Assembly (NCBI GenBank): GCA_048264125.1
Contig: JBLXDM010000012.1
Coordinates: 1 to 64,000, forward strand
DNA length: 64,000 nucleotides
Source of the DNA: M1-B18 sp048264125
GTDB taxonomy: Bacteria; Bacillota; Clostridia; Peptostreptococcales; Natronincolaceae
Direction: 5' to 3'
Shown here: piece after piece, positions 50,678 through 60,157 of the stretch
Numbering within the stretch: the stretch's first letter is position 1
How the letters are laid out: each line of letters starts with the position of its first letter
Notes under the pieces: model-generated
Database searches by the model: none
What the model was told of the DNA's origin: nothing
The model's input: only the letters and a program-made list of their open reading frames with translations
Made by a program: the position numbers and the translations under genes

Positions 50678-52543
50678 TTAAAAATTTAAACTATTAAGTA
50701 TTTTGTTTGAAAGAGACATATAATCAACGCTCGTCATCAATTCCATGTTATCTTCAACTGACAAGCTATTTATTTTTTCAGTCCAACCAATTTCATTGTA
50801 ATATTGTGCAATTTCTGCAGACCGTCCACCTACAGACCCGATAATGAAAACCGGTAATCCCTTTGATCTTGCTATCGCTATTTCTTCATCAACTCCAGGT
50901 TGATGTCCTCCTAACTTAGTTTTACCACCCAGACAGACTAAAGCAATAGCATTTTCGTCTGATATCATCTCTTTTCTCATAAGAGTAAGACTTTCATTTC
51001 GACCATTTTCAACTATATCGGTTGCCTTAACTGTAGCCTTTTTATTCATTTCTTCAATTACAGCTTCTGTTGCGAAGAATTTAGAAACATATAATCGTGT
51101 TGCATCTTTATAGTCATCCGGTCTATACATCTTACCCATATCAAAAATTAAATGCTGAAATGTAGGATGTGCCCCAAATATAACTTTACCCTTAGACTGA
51201 AAAATAGATTTAGTCAATGAATAAACAGCATCAGTTAAATATTGTTGATAATCTGGTTGGCAGTCTGGGAATGCACCCGAAATAATTATGCCTTTTCCAT
51301 TAGAATTCCTGTGTTTTATAGGATTTAAATATTCCTCTAAATAGTAAAGATATGAATCAAATGATTCAGTCAAAAAATTAACACTATAATCTACTTCCTC
51401 TTCCATTATTGGTGATAAGAGTATAGTTGTGTCATAATACGGGCCATATTCGTTGTGTGTAATGTATCCTAACCCTTCTAAAATGGGTATTATATTTGAA
51501 CGTTCAGCATCTTTTGGTCGTCTTCCATAGCATTGTACTATTTGCATAATGGGCTTCTGGTAATACTTAAAACTTTTTCTTGGAATTTCAATTCTATAGA
51601 TCATATGTTTAGAATCTAATTTTTTTAAAGTCATACCATTGTTTTTAGCTATGTTCTTCAGTAAATGTATTCTATCAAAAACATGTTTTGCTGACTCTCT
51701 AGATATTCGGAATGCCTTGTGAATAATGTTATCTATTAAAGAGGAATCACTTGAAATATTACTTAGTGTAGAGTCCTCGTAATAAAAATGATGGGTATCA
51801 GCCGGCTTAACATCTAAACGTGTTCGATTTTCTGAATCTCCGACTTTTACCCAAACAATTGGAATATTCAATGCAAGTGCGATGCTTAATTCTCTTTTTA
51901 TCCAATATGACTCACCTGATTTCGGTGTATCAATAAAGACAACTACATCACTCTTCTTTAAATTATCTTCAATAATTTCTTGAGCATCTTCTCCTACTTT
52001 AATGTCAATTAAATCTCTAAAAGCACTTTCAGCGCGAACTCTAAATTCACCATAAAATTGTGCTGCTAAATCTTCACCATCCATACGCCTATGACTAATA
52101 AATATTTGCATATCTTCTTTTGATAAAGTTGGCTGGATTCTACAAATTATTATTCTAGCTAACGCATACGCTACTGTAGTTATATTTCCATCAGTCAAAC
52201 GTCTTTGTCTTAGGGCTTCAACAACATCGAAACTTTGTGATTTACTTAAAAGAATAGGGGGTTCTCTGTGATATTTACTTATAGCTATCGGGAAAAATTG
52301 AGCTTTATTTTCAATAGCACAGGTGAGAAAAGCCGTAAAATGCAAATTATAATTCTGATCGTTTCTATTGAAAAATACAATAATATCTTCATCAACAATA
52401 TCAATTGATAGCATAACAGTCGTAGATTTTACATGTACTACTTCAATATGTTCTTCCATTTCTTTGCTGCAGATAACATAAAAATTTTCTGCTTGTTCAT
52501 TGGTTGCAATTGTCAAAGATGGATGAATAAAATACACTTTCAT
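50678..52543 (-). CDS. TIR-SLOG effector of a Thoeris-type system
   Basis: A 621-residue protein. Residues about 1-140 are a Rossmann-like, possibly degenerate TIR unit. Residues about 145-245 are a clear TIR domain ('MQIFISHRRMDGEDLAAQFYGEF', 'DVVVFIDTPKSGESYWIKREL' with Trp214-Glu218). A linker domain (about 270-400) follows, then a SLOG domain (about 416-580) with 'GIIISGAF', 'ALVCLGGKTKLGG' and 'GVDEEIAIARSKGLPVFIIG'. In classical ThsA a SIR2 NADase precedes SLOG; here TIR takes that place. The likely action is NAD+ destruction when SLOG binds the ThsB signal, which is inference. Followed at once by thsB. Confidence 0.82.
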   Translation of the reverse strand: MKVYFIHPSLTIATNEQAENFYVICSKEMEEHIEVVHVKSTTVMLSIDIVDEDIIVFFNRNDQNYNLHFTAFLTCAIENKAQFFPIAISKYHREPPILLSKSQSFDVVEALRQRRLTDGNITTVAYALARIIICRIQPTLSKEDMQIFISHRRMDGEDLAAQFYGEFRVRAESAFRDLIDIKVGEDAQEIIEDNLKKSDVVVFIDTPKSGESYWIKRELSIALALNIPIVWVKVGDSENRTRLDVKPADTHHFYYEDSTLSNISSDSSLIDNIIHKAFRISRESAKHVFDRIHLLKNIAKNNGMTLKKLDSKHMIYRIEIPRKSFKYYQKPIMQIVQCYGRRPKDAERSNIIPILEGLGYITHNEYGPYYDTTILLSPIMEEEVDYSVNFLTESFDSYLYYLEEYLNPIKHRNSNGKGIIISGAFPDCQPDYQQYLTDAVYSLTKSIFQSKGKVIFGAHPTFQHLIFDMGKMYRPDDYKDATRLYVSKFFATEAVIEEMNKKATVKATDIVENGRNESLTLMRKEMISDENAIALVCLGGKTKLGGHQPGVDEEIAIARSKGLPVFIIGSVGGRSAEIAQYYNEIGWTEKINSLSVEDNMELMTSVDYMSLSNKILNSLNF

Positions 52544-53046
52544 TTGAAGCCTCCTATTTATTGAATTTTATTTTGATAACACAAATTCACTTGTCTTAAG
52601 GATTGTTTAAACTGAACCTCAAATTCTTATTATAGATGAAACTACATTCATTAAAGCATACATTATTGGCTTACTACTTTTACTTCTAAGAGTCTAACAC
52701 TATCAGAAATCGATGTCTCTGCCCTTGCACTGATCCCCTTATTTCGTCAAGTTTGGAATCCCCCAATATTTGTGTTGAAATAAAGCAGTCATTTTATTCA
52801 TATTTTCCAACTGGATTATTCTAACATACTAATTAAGGATATGGTTATTGATATGGTGCTACCAATGTTAAATAAAAATGGATGAAAGGGCTGGCCCTAC
52901 AAGCGGCAAGACAGTTTTAGAATATTTTGTTTATAATATCATTCTATGTGACAATACAAACCACCTTTAATAAAAGTTCGTCAAATTCATCTAAGATTCG
53001 ACATTAAAAGGAGTAGAAGCTGTACCATTAACATACCTGCTACGTC
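52544..53046. other. Non-coding spacer with decayed sequence
   Basis: About 500 bp without an intact gene. It holds one copy (52941-53003) of a diverged 64-bp repeat whose partner lies upstream of the broken helicase gene. The rest is unrecognised and looks like degraded coding DNA. Confidence 0.5.
52941..53003. repeat. Diverged direct repeat, copy 1
   Basis: Shares ATTCTATGTG, CACCTTT, TTCGTCAAATTC and ATTCGACA in order and spacing with 56070-56133, roughly three quarters identical by eye. Confidence 0.55.
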
Positions 53047-53220
53047 AGCATCCTAGTTCAGTCAAAAAACAGCAACAGAAAACAGGAACACCGAGCCCGC
53101 CGCTAAAAAAGCCCATTACCGTTACCATGAAAAAACCTAACTTTACCTACGGAGTAGGGGGAAGAAGCGGTATGAGCTTTCTGAATATTAGGAACTACAG
53201 AGGAACTTACACCCTTTTAT
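53047..53220 (+). pseudogene. Decayed remnant of an immA-like gene
   Basis: Nucleotide blocks match, in order, the intact immA at 41776-42234: 'CATCCTAG', 'AACACCGAGCCCGCCGCT' against 'GAGCTCCGTGCCCGCCGCT', 'AAAAAAGC.CATTACC', 'GCGGTATGAGCTTTCTGAAT' against 'CGGCATGAGCTTTCTGAAT', then 'TACAGAGGAA'. Deletions and frameshifts destroy the frame. It shows that a second repressor/protease module once stood here. Confidence 0.75.
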
Positions 53221-53258
53221 AAATAACCACTCTCTTTCAGTATGAATTAAACTTATAT

Positions 53259-55989
53259 CTATTGCATTTCTAACACTTCCCCCAGCTTCATCCTCAACCT
53301 AGCTTCCTCCCCACTTTCATCAGTCCCAATCCTCAGCACTGGAATACCCATATTTCTGAAGAATAGTATCCTTCATTCTATCTCGTTGCAGCTGCACTGG
53401 GTTATTAGCGTGGTAGGCATACCCGTCTACCTCCACAACTAGAACTGGCATTTTATCTAGCCTGTTAAAAATAACAAAATCTGTGTGGGTTAATATATTC
53501 ATTGCATACTGGCACTGTTCCTCATTTAATTTTTCCAGGTTCCTTATAACCATCCTTAAGGGCTGATTCATTACACAATCTAAGTTACCGAATTCTGGTG
53601 ATGATAAACCCTTACTTATTACAGCATACATTAAATTCTCAGACTCATATTTTGAAACTATTCTTCCTTTTTTCATGACAGCAGCCAATTTTTCTGAATA
53701 CCTATGGTATAGCAGATCAAATACTGAGTAAATATTACTATCAATAATTTCAAAATTGTTGTACTCAATATATCTCAATAAATCTCCTAAATTTGATGAA
53801 GTATTCTTTTCATTATCGGATATAACAACCACTAGCTTATCTACCGCTCGTGATACTGCTACGTTTATTAGATTGGGATTGTCTACAAAATCATTAACTT
53901 CATTAACAACCGTAGTAAGTATAACTACATCTTTTTCACGGCCCTGAAACTTATGAATTGTGTCTACTTCAATCTCATGTCCTCCTACAGCAGTTTTAAG
54001 CCTGTCCCTTTGATCTCGATATGGAGATATGATACCGACTGACTTTTTGTTCTTGGCATCAATTTGCTGAGGGATTACCTCTTGCAATATTACATCTATT
54101 TGTCTTTGGTTATATTTTCCCCTTGCATGATTGCCCTTTGCTGTTTTATAGGCTACTAATGGGTTTTCTCGATCATTTTCTTCGGTTAGAACAATTAGCT
54201 CATTGTTATAGAACTTCTGATTACAGAAACCTATGATTTTGGGATGGCAACGATAATGCTCTTTTAACAGGGTCTTAGGTATTTTTTCAAATAGCTTAGT
54301 CACTGACGAAAGTATACTATTATCTGCATAGTTGTAGGCTTTATCTAATGGAAATGCATCGAAAATGAAGTTTGTCTCTATTTTTGTCTCCTCAGGCACT
54401 ACATTTGGTAATTGCTTAAGGTCTCCAACTATGACTGCTCTTTGGGCGCAAGATAATGCTAAGGCCCCTGTCACTATGTCAATCTGGGAAGCTTCATCCA
54501 TTATTACACAATCAAATAAATAATTTGGAGCTGCTGAGCTCCTCAAGGAGTGGGTGGTGCTCATAATCACAGGATATTCATGAATAAATGAATCAAAGTC
54601 CTTCCTCAAGGAATCTTTTGTGAACAATGGCCTTTGACCCTTATTTCCATATCGCTTAGCAAGCTTTGCCTTGAAAAGCCTCATGGAATCTTCACTGTAT
54701 TTTTTAATAGCTTCTTCAAAATGATAGTTGGCAAGGCTCTTGTCTATTGTTGCTATTTCAGAGTTTAATCCCTTTACTCTTTTCTCATAGTAAAGTCTTT
54801 GAAATAGAGATATAATTTTTTCGCTGGAATGATCATAGAAGGAAAAGTTGAATATACCGTATCTTAGTAAATACATCAATTTATGTTTTGTAGAAATATT
54901 TACCCCTGCTTCTACCAGCTGCTGATAGCTTAGCCACAGTTTTATTATAGTACCTGAATTATGGAAATATAGGGTTCCATAGGGTTTAATCTCTTCGTTA
55001 GTTTCCTTGTGATAGGTGAAAAAGTATTCTCTTTCCACCATTAATGCAGATAGCTCCTGCTTTAAAACCGCCACCTTGTTTTTCAGCTCCAGCATCTTGT
55101 TAAGCTGTTCTCCGCTTTCTTCAACAGCTCTTTTAAGAGTGACGTAGTTATTTAAGGATAATTGCCACTTCTTCATATTAGGGTATGTCTGAGTTTGCTC
55201 AGAAAAAAACTTACCCTTATTCGAAGTATTTCCTAAATATGCTGCAATGAAGTCTACACCATATTTTTGAAGCTTCTCTAAGACATTTGCTGTTGCTGAA
55301 TTATTATTTGATACTACTGCTACGGTTTTATCATTCATGATTGCATTTGCTATAATATTTAATATTGTTTGGGTCTTTCCTGTACCTGGTGGCCCCTCTA
55401 TAACACTAATTTGTTCGGATAGTGCTTTCTCAGCTGCAGACTTCTGGCTTAAATTGAATCCAAATGGAAATATAGGTATTTGGGGCGTTGGATATTGGCG
55501 CTTATTTACTATAGCTGGTGATAAATATTTTGCCAGCACAGAGTTCGGGCTAACATGGGTTATTTTCTCATACTGCTTGCTTAAGAATCTCCTATCATCT
55601 TCATCCGCAACCCCAACACTATCTGCCAATATTTTTAAGTATCCAAAGGTATTAAAGGCTTGGGGGTTACGAAGGTGGTTATAGTCGAACTTCATCTCAT
55701 ATTTGGGATAGACTTTTTTATAGCCTGTATTGAAGATAATCCGTATGTATTCTCCAAAGTCAAGAATATTGCATATTCCAGATAGGGGTTGATTGTTGTG
55801 GTATACTATCATTGATTCAGGCTCAATCAGTACTGGTTTAGTGTACCATTGAACATTATGATAACTATAGCTGTAGGTTCTTCCCTAATTGTATTTGATG
55901 TCGTACTTCCCATTATTATATGAGCAGTGGGATACTCGTTCTGTCACATCCTGCCCTTTAACTATGATTAGGTTTTTCTCTGTATTCAC
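53259..55989 (-). pseudogene. DNA2/UPF1-like helicase-nuclease gene with amber codon and frameshift
   Basis: The longest open part (53320-55812, 830 codons) is a superfamily 1 helicase with Walker A 'EGPPGTGKTQT', 'VIMDEASQ', 'VGDLKQLPN' and 'VAVSRA', ending in a DUF2726-like nuclease domain ('VLVVEVDGYAYHANN'). Upstream, the same frame continues to a GTG at 55989 with an AAAGGAT site ('MNTEKNLIIVKGQDVTERV...') but is stopped by TAG at codon 35 (55885-55887). Near the 3' end one extra G in GGG (53347-53349) shifts the frame; in the other frame the family ending 'GIPVLRIGTDESGEEARLR' continues to a stop at 53259. Two lesions imply a decaying gene, though a shortened product is possible. Confidence 0.85.
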
Positions 55990-56069
55990 TTATATTAACT
56001 ATCCTTTCTTTGTGGGCAATTATATACTTAAATAGTTGTCTAGATATAATTTGGAGTGCTCCTATAGTA

Positions 56070-56133
56070 ATTCTATGTGCCAATTTATTTCACCTTTTTA
56101 AATAATTCGTCAAATTCTTCCGTTATTCGACAA
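56070..56133. repeat. Diverged direct repeat, copy 2
   Basis: Partner of 52941-53003. It lies in the upstream region of the broken helicase gene, so the pair brackets about 3.1 kb. Confidence 0.55.
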
Positions 56134-56228
56134 AGTTTTAATATACTGCGATTTTCGATGGGTGGAAATGAAAAAAGGCTGATTATAACGCATTAATCAA
56201 CCTTTTTCTTCAGAAGAAATATATTATT

Positions 56229-57029
56229 TTAGTTGGTCATTTCCATTATATTATTTAGGTTTACAAGTTTGATTGGTTTGTCTTTAACAAACTCATAGAC
56301 CCCAACTGTAAAACCATTTCTTGAGACTAGGATTCCATCGGAGAAGCCAAAGTGATCCATTGTTCCAAACAAATCACGAGCTACTGCAGGACCGACAGGT
56401 TTTTTATGTGCTTTGCATTGAACTGCAATTCTCTGATTCCCTTTAGTTAGAGTAATATCAATGCCTCCGTCACCGCCCTGTTTACTCACTTTAGCAATAT
56501 ATCCATGTTTTCTATAAACACGAGCAACGGCTTCCTCAAACTTATGTCCATCTAGATTCATCCAGTAATTAATGCTATTCATCTGGAGCCAATAATTATA
56601 CAAATCCAACTGTTTCTTATACTCAAAGAATTTTTTGTGGAGCTCAGTATTTTTTCTATATTTGAAGATTCCTTCTAAAAAGGCAGCAATAAAGAAATAA
56701 GAAATCATTACTAAAATAGCATATCCTATGCCCGCACCGGGATTGCCTTGTTCTATTGCAATATAAAAAAATGATATGATTGCAAGACTAACTGATACAT
56801 AGAAAAATAGGTATTGAAGACGTGAACGTTTTGAATTATATCTTTCCTCCATATCTCTCAGTACAACTTCAATATCTTCAGGCAAACCATACTCAGACAA
56901 TAGTGGTTTTACTCTAACCAAGGGTATGGTTTCTCCATATTTATTAATTACTTCACGTACCGAGTAATAAGGATCATTCGTGTGTCTTGATATAAACTTC
57001 ATTATATTTCTGTACTGTTTATTATCCAT
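56229..57029 (-). CDS. Membrane-anchored Mrr-type restriction endonuclease
   Basis: A 266-residue protein. Residues about 73-117 hold two membrane segments; the C-terminal domain (about 155-262) is an Mrr_cat PD-(D/E)xK nuclease with 'GHKFEEAVARVYRKHGY', 'QGGDGGIDITL' and 'IAVQCKAHKKPVG' as the catalytic D...QxK set. Membrane-tethered Mrr proteins are common in defence islands and may cut foreign DNA at the envelope. Monocistronic, upstream of the broken helicase gene. Confidence 0.85.
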   Translation of the reverse strand: MDNKQYRNIMKFISRHTNDPYYSVREVINKYGETIPLVRVKPLLSEYGLPEDIEVVLRDMEERYNSKRSRLQYLFFYVSVSLAIISFFYIAIEQGNPGAGIGYAILVMISYFFIAAFLEGIFKYRKNTELHKKFFEYKKQLDLYNYWLQMNSINYWMNLDGHKFEEAVARVYRKHGYIAKVSKQGGDGGIDITLTKGNQRIAVQCKAHKKPVGPAVARDLFGTMDHFGFSDGILVSRNGFTVGVYEFVKDKPIKLVNLNNIMEMTN

Positions 57030-57125
57030 ATTTTCACCTCAAGGTATGTGTCTGATATCATAATAAAAACTCTAACCATACGATGTGCAAAATAAGAAAA
57101 CCATCAGCCTATAAGTTTTTGAATT

Positions 57126-57590
57126 TTACTTTAATTTACTTTGTAGTATCTGCTGAATTTTACTTAGACTTTCAAGAATGTTGATGATATCCGTATGGGT
57201 TAGCGTTACCTCTCCGGAACTTTGTTGCTCGTCCATTTTATTATAATTCTGCTCTTCATGGAATGAATTAGTCTCATTTATCAGAAAGTGTTCACTTGTC
57301 AGCTCAGGACCGAGGGTGAATAAGCTACAGAAGTATTCATAGAATTTTTCCTTATCTATTTTTCTATTGTATGATTTATTGATTTCTGAGTAATGCTGTT
57401 CAAACTCCTCACTATTTATGCACTCCTCAATCTTATGCCCCATGAAAACAAGCAAACTTATTTCATTTACAATATATTTATTTCTCATTTTAAAGGCTTT
57501 GAGTTTTCCTTCCTTTATTAGCTTCTTAACGTTGTATTTACTCACTTTTAGCTTTTCTGCTACTTGATTTATATCATATGCTTTTGCCAT
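57126..57590 (-). CDS. HTH (excisionase/MerR-like) DNA-binding protein
   Basis: A 154-residue protein with an N-terminal HTH_17-like domain ('YDINQVAEKLKVSKYNVKKLIKEGKLKAFKMRNKYIVNE', residues about 4-43). The rest is acidic with a C-terminal helix ('DIINILESLSKIQQILQSKL'). It may regulate the Mrr gene downstream, which starts about 100 bases after it on the same strand. No catalytic motif. Confidence 0.7.
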   Translation of the reverse strand: MAKAYDINQVAEKLKVSKYNVKKLIKEGKLKAFKMRNKYIVNEISLLVFMGHKIEECINSEEFEQHYSEINKSYNRKIDKEKFYEYFCSLFTLGPELTSEHFLINETNSFHEEQNYNKMDEQQSSGEVTLTHTDIINILESLSKIQQILQSKLK

Positions 57591-57722
57591 TTTTACCCCT
57601 ACCTTTTTCCAAAGTGAGACGTCCTTTTTGCATTTTACTCTTTAAACTAATAACTGTGCAAGAGTTACGAATGGCTTACAGAGTGCTCCTAACTCTTTTT
57701 TATATAATTTTTGCAATCGTTT

Positions 57723-58667
57723 CTATGTAATATGTTTTGGTGATACCGAGGTGCGCTCTTTGATTATTTTTTCTTGGGTTGAACAAATTCGTTCTGCGAT
57801 ATTCTCTACCTTAGATTTTAGCCACAAGTATGTTGTTGTTCCTTTAGAATAATCAGCTTCCCCATACATGTCAATTCTTCCATCTGCTCTCAAATTATCA
57901 ACCTGCCTAAATTCTCGCTCTCCCTCTTTCGGATATACCGCGAAGGTATGACCGCCATTTGATTTTAGTAATGAAAAAACTGGTACGTCACTTGGTCCAT
58001 CAGCAATATAAATCATGTTTTCAAAGGGTACACGTCTAACATCCTGTGGCATAAACGCATTTACATCAATTTCTGGATAGACGTTAATTCCTTTATTTAT
58101 TTCAAATATTGCTCTAGTCTTTGATGTATTATCTATTGTATAACCTATTTGTGCTAACTGGGTTTCATCTTTATTTTGATTTTTATACTCTTTAATTACA
58201 ATATCGGACTTAATGACATTCTCAATAAACTCGCAACCCCATATATACTCAACATGCTCTGCTACTATTGACCCCTTTATCATTTCAGTTAGCCCAGTAC
58301 TTATTATATAATGTTCAAGTTTAATATCATGCTTTCTATATCTGGCATTGTTCATTGTGTTTCTTAGTTCAGTAAAAATACCTGGAACACCGTCATAAAA
58401 ATTTAGATTCTTCCCTAATTCTTTTAATATGTTATTGTTTAATCCATCAAATATCCCTTGTCTTACACAGGTTAAGATATGATTCAAATATATTGTATCT
58501 CGATTAACTCTCACTCCCTGATCTACATACTTATCTGGTAGTTCATTGACTTCTTTCCAAAACTCCTCTTCATTAACATTATATTTTTCGAAGATCGGTC
58601 TCTGCATGTACTCCTTGATTAAAGTTTTATCGAAATCCCAAATAATTGCAATTACGTTACTTGGCAT
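57723..58667 (-). CDS. HAD superfamily hydrolase
   Basis: A 314-residue protein with HAD motif I 'IWDFDKTL' (about 9-16), motif II 'ISTGLTEMI' and motif IV region 'MIYIADGPSDVPVF'. The insertion between motifs I and II is helical, as in C1-capped phosphatases. The substrate is unknown. The start at 58667 follows AAAGGGG; the open frame runs a further 39 codons upstream through an attC-like site, so that part is not coding. It is the last gene of the same-strand cassette-like array. Confidence 0.72.
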   Translation of the reverse strand: MPSNVIAIIWDFDKTLIKEYMQRPIFEKYNVNEEEFWKEVNELPDKYVDQGVRVNRDTIYLNHILTCVRQGIFDGLNNNILKELGKNLNFYDGVPGIFTELRNTMNNARYRKHDIKLEHYIISTGLTEMIKGSIVAEHVEYIWGCEFIENVIKSDIVIKEYKNQNKDETQLAQIGYTIDNTSKTRAIFEINKGINVYPEIDVNAFMPQDVRRVPFENMIYIADGPSDVPVFSLLKSNGGHTFAVYPKEGEREFRQVDNLRADGRIDMYGEADYSKGTTTYLWLKSKVENIAERICSTQEKIIKERTSVSPKHIT

Positions 58668-58686
58668 ACTTGTTTCCCCTTTCGTC

Positions 58687-58794
58687 ATATACCTTCCCCC
58701 TAGCGGTGCTTGCACCCAGTGAGTAGTGCGTGGTGCTCTGTTCTTGCCCATGACACCTATCTCTAGCACCCTCGCGCTAAACACATTGTTAGCT
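58687..58794 (-). repeat. attC-like site C
   Basis: On the minus strand it begins AGCTAACAATG and contains the 20-bp block shared with the two other sites (58703-58722; hairpin GGTGC-nn-GCACC). Its far end lacks the GTTA core, so it may be damaged. It separates the TIR-like gene from the HAD gene. Confidence 0.4.
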
Positions 58795-58803
58795 ATTGGA
58801 GCG

Positions 58804-58992
58804 TTAGAGTTTTCTTGCCTTGAAGCAAAATGAAATTGGAAGCATCTTGGCTTTTGTTGCTATCATCTCCGACAGACTCCATAGTTTTATATCTGTCTGT
58901 TCAATCATTTGTTCCACAGCAAATCCTGCTTGCGCTGATGAATTGATATATGTAGTTACATATAATCTATGACCGGACAATCTCTCTCTCAT
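58804..58992 (-). CDS. Fragment resembling a restriction-nuclease C-terminus
   Basis: A 62-residue frame overlapping the end of the TIR-like gene by 26 bases. 'RLYVTTYINSSAQAGFAVEQMIEQTDIKLWSLSEMIATKA' resembles the C-terminal strand-helix end of Mrr/HJC-type nucleases, without the catalytic residues. It is probably a leftover of a larger gene lost by recombination. Whether it is translated is uncertain. Confidence 0.35.
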   Translation of the reverse strand: MRERLSGHRLYVTTYINSSAQAGFAVEQMIEQTDIKLWSLSEMIATKAKMLPISFCFKARKL

Positions 58993-60121
58993 TAACGATA
59001 AAATACTTTCCGCTTATCTCAACCCACTTATTTACAATCGAGACAATGTTGCTAACTATAAAACTGAAAGTCTTACAATTCTCTGAGTTTAGAGAGTATA
59101 TTTTTAACAAATCATCAAAATCAGTCTTTCTAAAGTTTCCTCCACTTATAACTCTTACTTTTTCTTCATCTAACCTTTCTACCAGAAGATAGCTGTTTGG
59201 TGGATTATCTGGATTCATTCTTTCAGCAGAAATCACCTCTATCAATGAATTCTTTTCGGTATTTAAGTCTGGTTTTAATGAATCAAGAAAGCTCAAATAT
59301 TCTCTTAACTCAAATATTATCTTAACAATTAGTTTTTTTTCAGCTTCCGATAAAAAATATATTTCAACATCATCTTGAAAAAAATCTCTAAATTCGTTTA
59401 TTTTTAAAACAATATTCCTGAACAACTCAAAGCCCAAGAACTTTCTTTGTTTTACAAATGATTCTATGTCACCCAGAGTGCTATTTAATAATAGAGAGTA
59501 ATTATATCTCTCAGCACCCTGTTTCTCATTATAAAGAAGTGAACAATAATCAATTAATATAGCCTGCATCGCCAAGTCAACAGTTCTCTTTTGCTTTATA
59601 TATAGCCTCTTATCTATAAGTTCATTTTCTATAATGTCTCTAATTTGTGTTTCCAAGTATGATATAAGTCTATCCTTTTGTTTTGACTTCTCTTGTCTTG
59701 TATCATATATAATAGGCTTTCTTGATCTTATATCAAATGGCAACTCCTCAATTTGAGCATGCTCTGAGTTGTAAATACAGATGATTTTAGACCACCCTAT
59801 AGCTCTAGAAGCATATCCCAATTCAATCAGCACATTAGGATTAGGAGTTCTTCTATATTTAAAGTCATTGCAATTAACGCCATTTATGATACTTATGTCT
59901 GCAATAAAAATATCGCATGCATCAATCTTACTGAATATTGAATGAACTAAGTCGGGTGTCCCAACTTCGTCTCTACTATCACTGTCAATGATATATTCTG
60001 TTATACTATCAGTAGTCGAATAGATATTCTTTAATGCTTTTTCAATAGCATTATAAATAAAACTCCTGTTTTTGTTATTTGGTAAATCAGATTGCCAAGA
60101 GTAAAATATAGAAACTTTCAC
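58967..60121 (-). CDS. TIR-like / nucleotide-binding domain protein
   Basis: A 384-residue protein. The N-terminal 150 residues form a TIR-like Rossmann domain ('KVSIFYSWQSDLPNNKNRSFI', 'KIDACDIFIADISI', 'NPNVLIELGYASRAIG') of a type found in many bacterial defence genes. The C-terminal part (about 200-384) is helical and unrecognised, perhaps a sensor. The start is GTG at 60121 after AAAGGAG; the upstream open frame lies in the 3' end of a group II intron. Nucleotide signalling or NAD cleavage is inference. Confidence 0.75.
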   Translation of the reverse strand: MKVSIFYSWQSDLPNNKNRSFIYNAIEKALKNIYSTTDSITEYIIDSDSRDEVGTPDLVHSIFSKIDACDIFIADISIINGVNCNDFKYRRTPNPNVLIELGYASRAIGWSKIICIYNSEHAQIEELPFDIRSRKPIIYDTRQEKSKQKDRLISYLETQIRDIIENELIDKRLYIKQKRTVDLAMQAILIDYCSLLYNEKQGAERYNYSLLLNSTLGDIESFVKQRKFLGFELFRNIVLKINEFRDFFQDDVEIYFLSEAEKKLIVKIIFELREYLSFLDSLKPDLNTEKNSLIEVISAERMNPDNPPNSYLLVERLDEEKVRVISGGNFRKTDFDDLLKIYSLNSENCKTFSFIVSNIVSIVNKWVEISGKYFIVNEREIVRS

Positions 60122-60157
60122 AAAATCGCTCCTTTTTTTACCAATTTTAGACTCACT

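Noticed and set aside
55885..55887. TAG as a recoded (for example pyrrolysine) codon
   Set aside because: There is no sign of such recoding in the window, and the same gene carries a separate frameshift, so decay is simpler.
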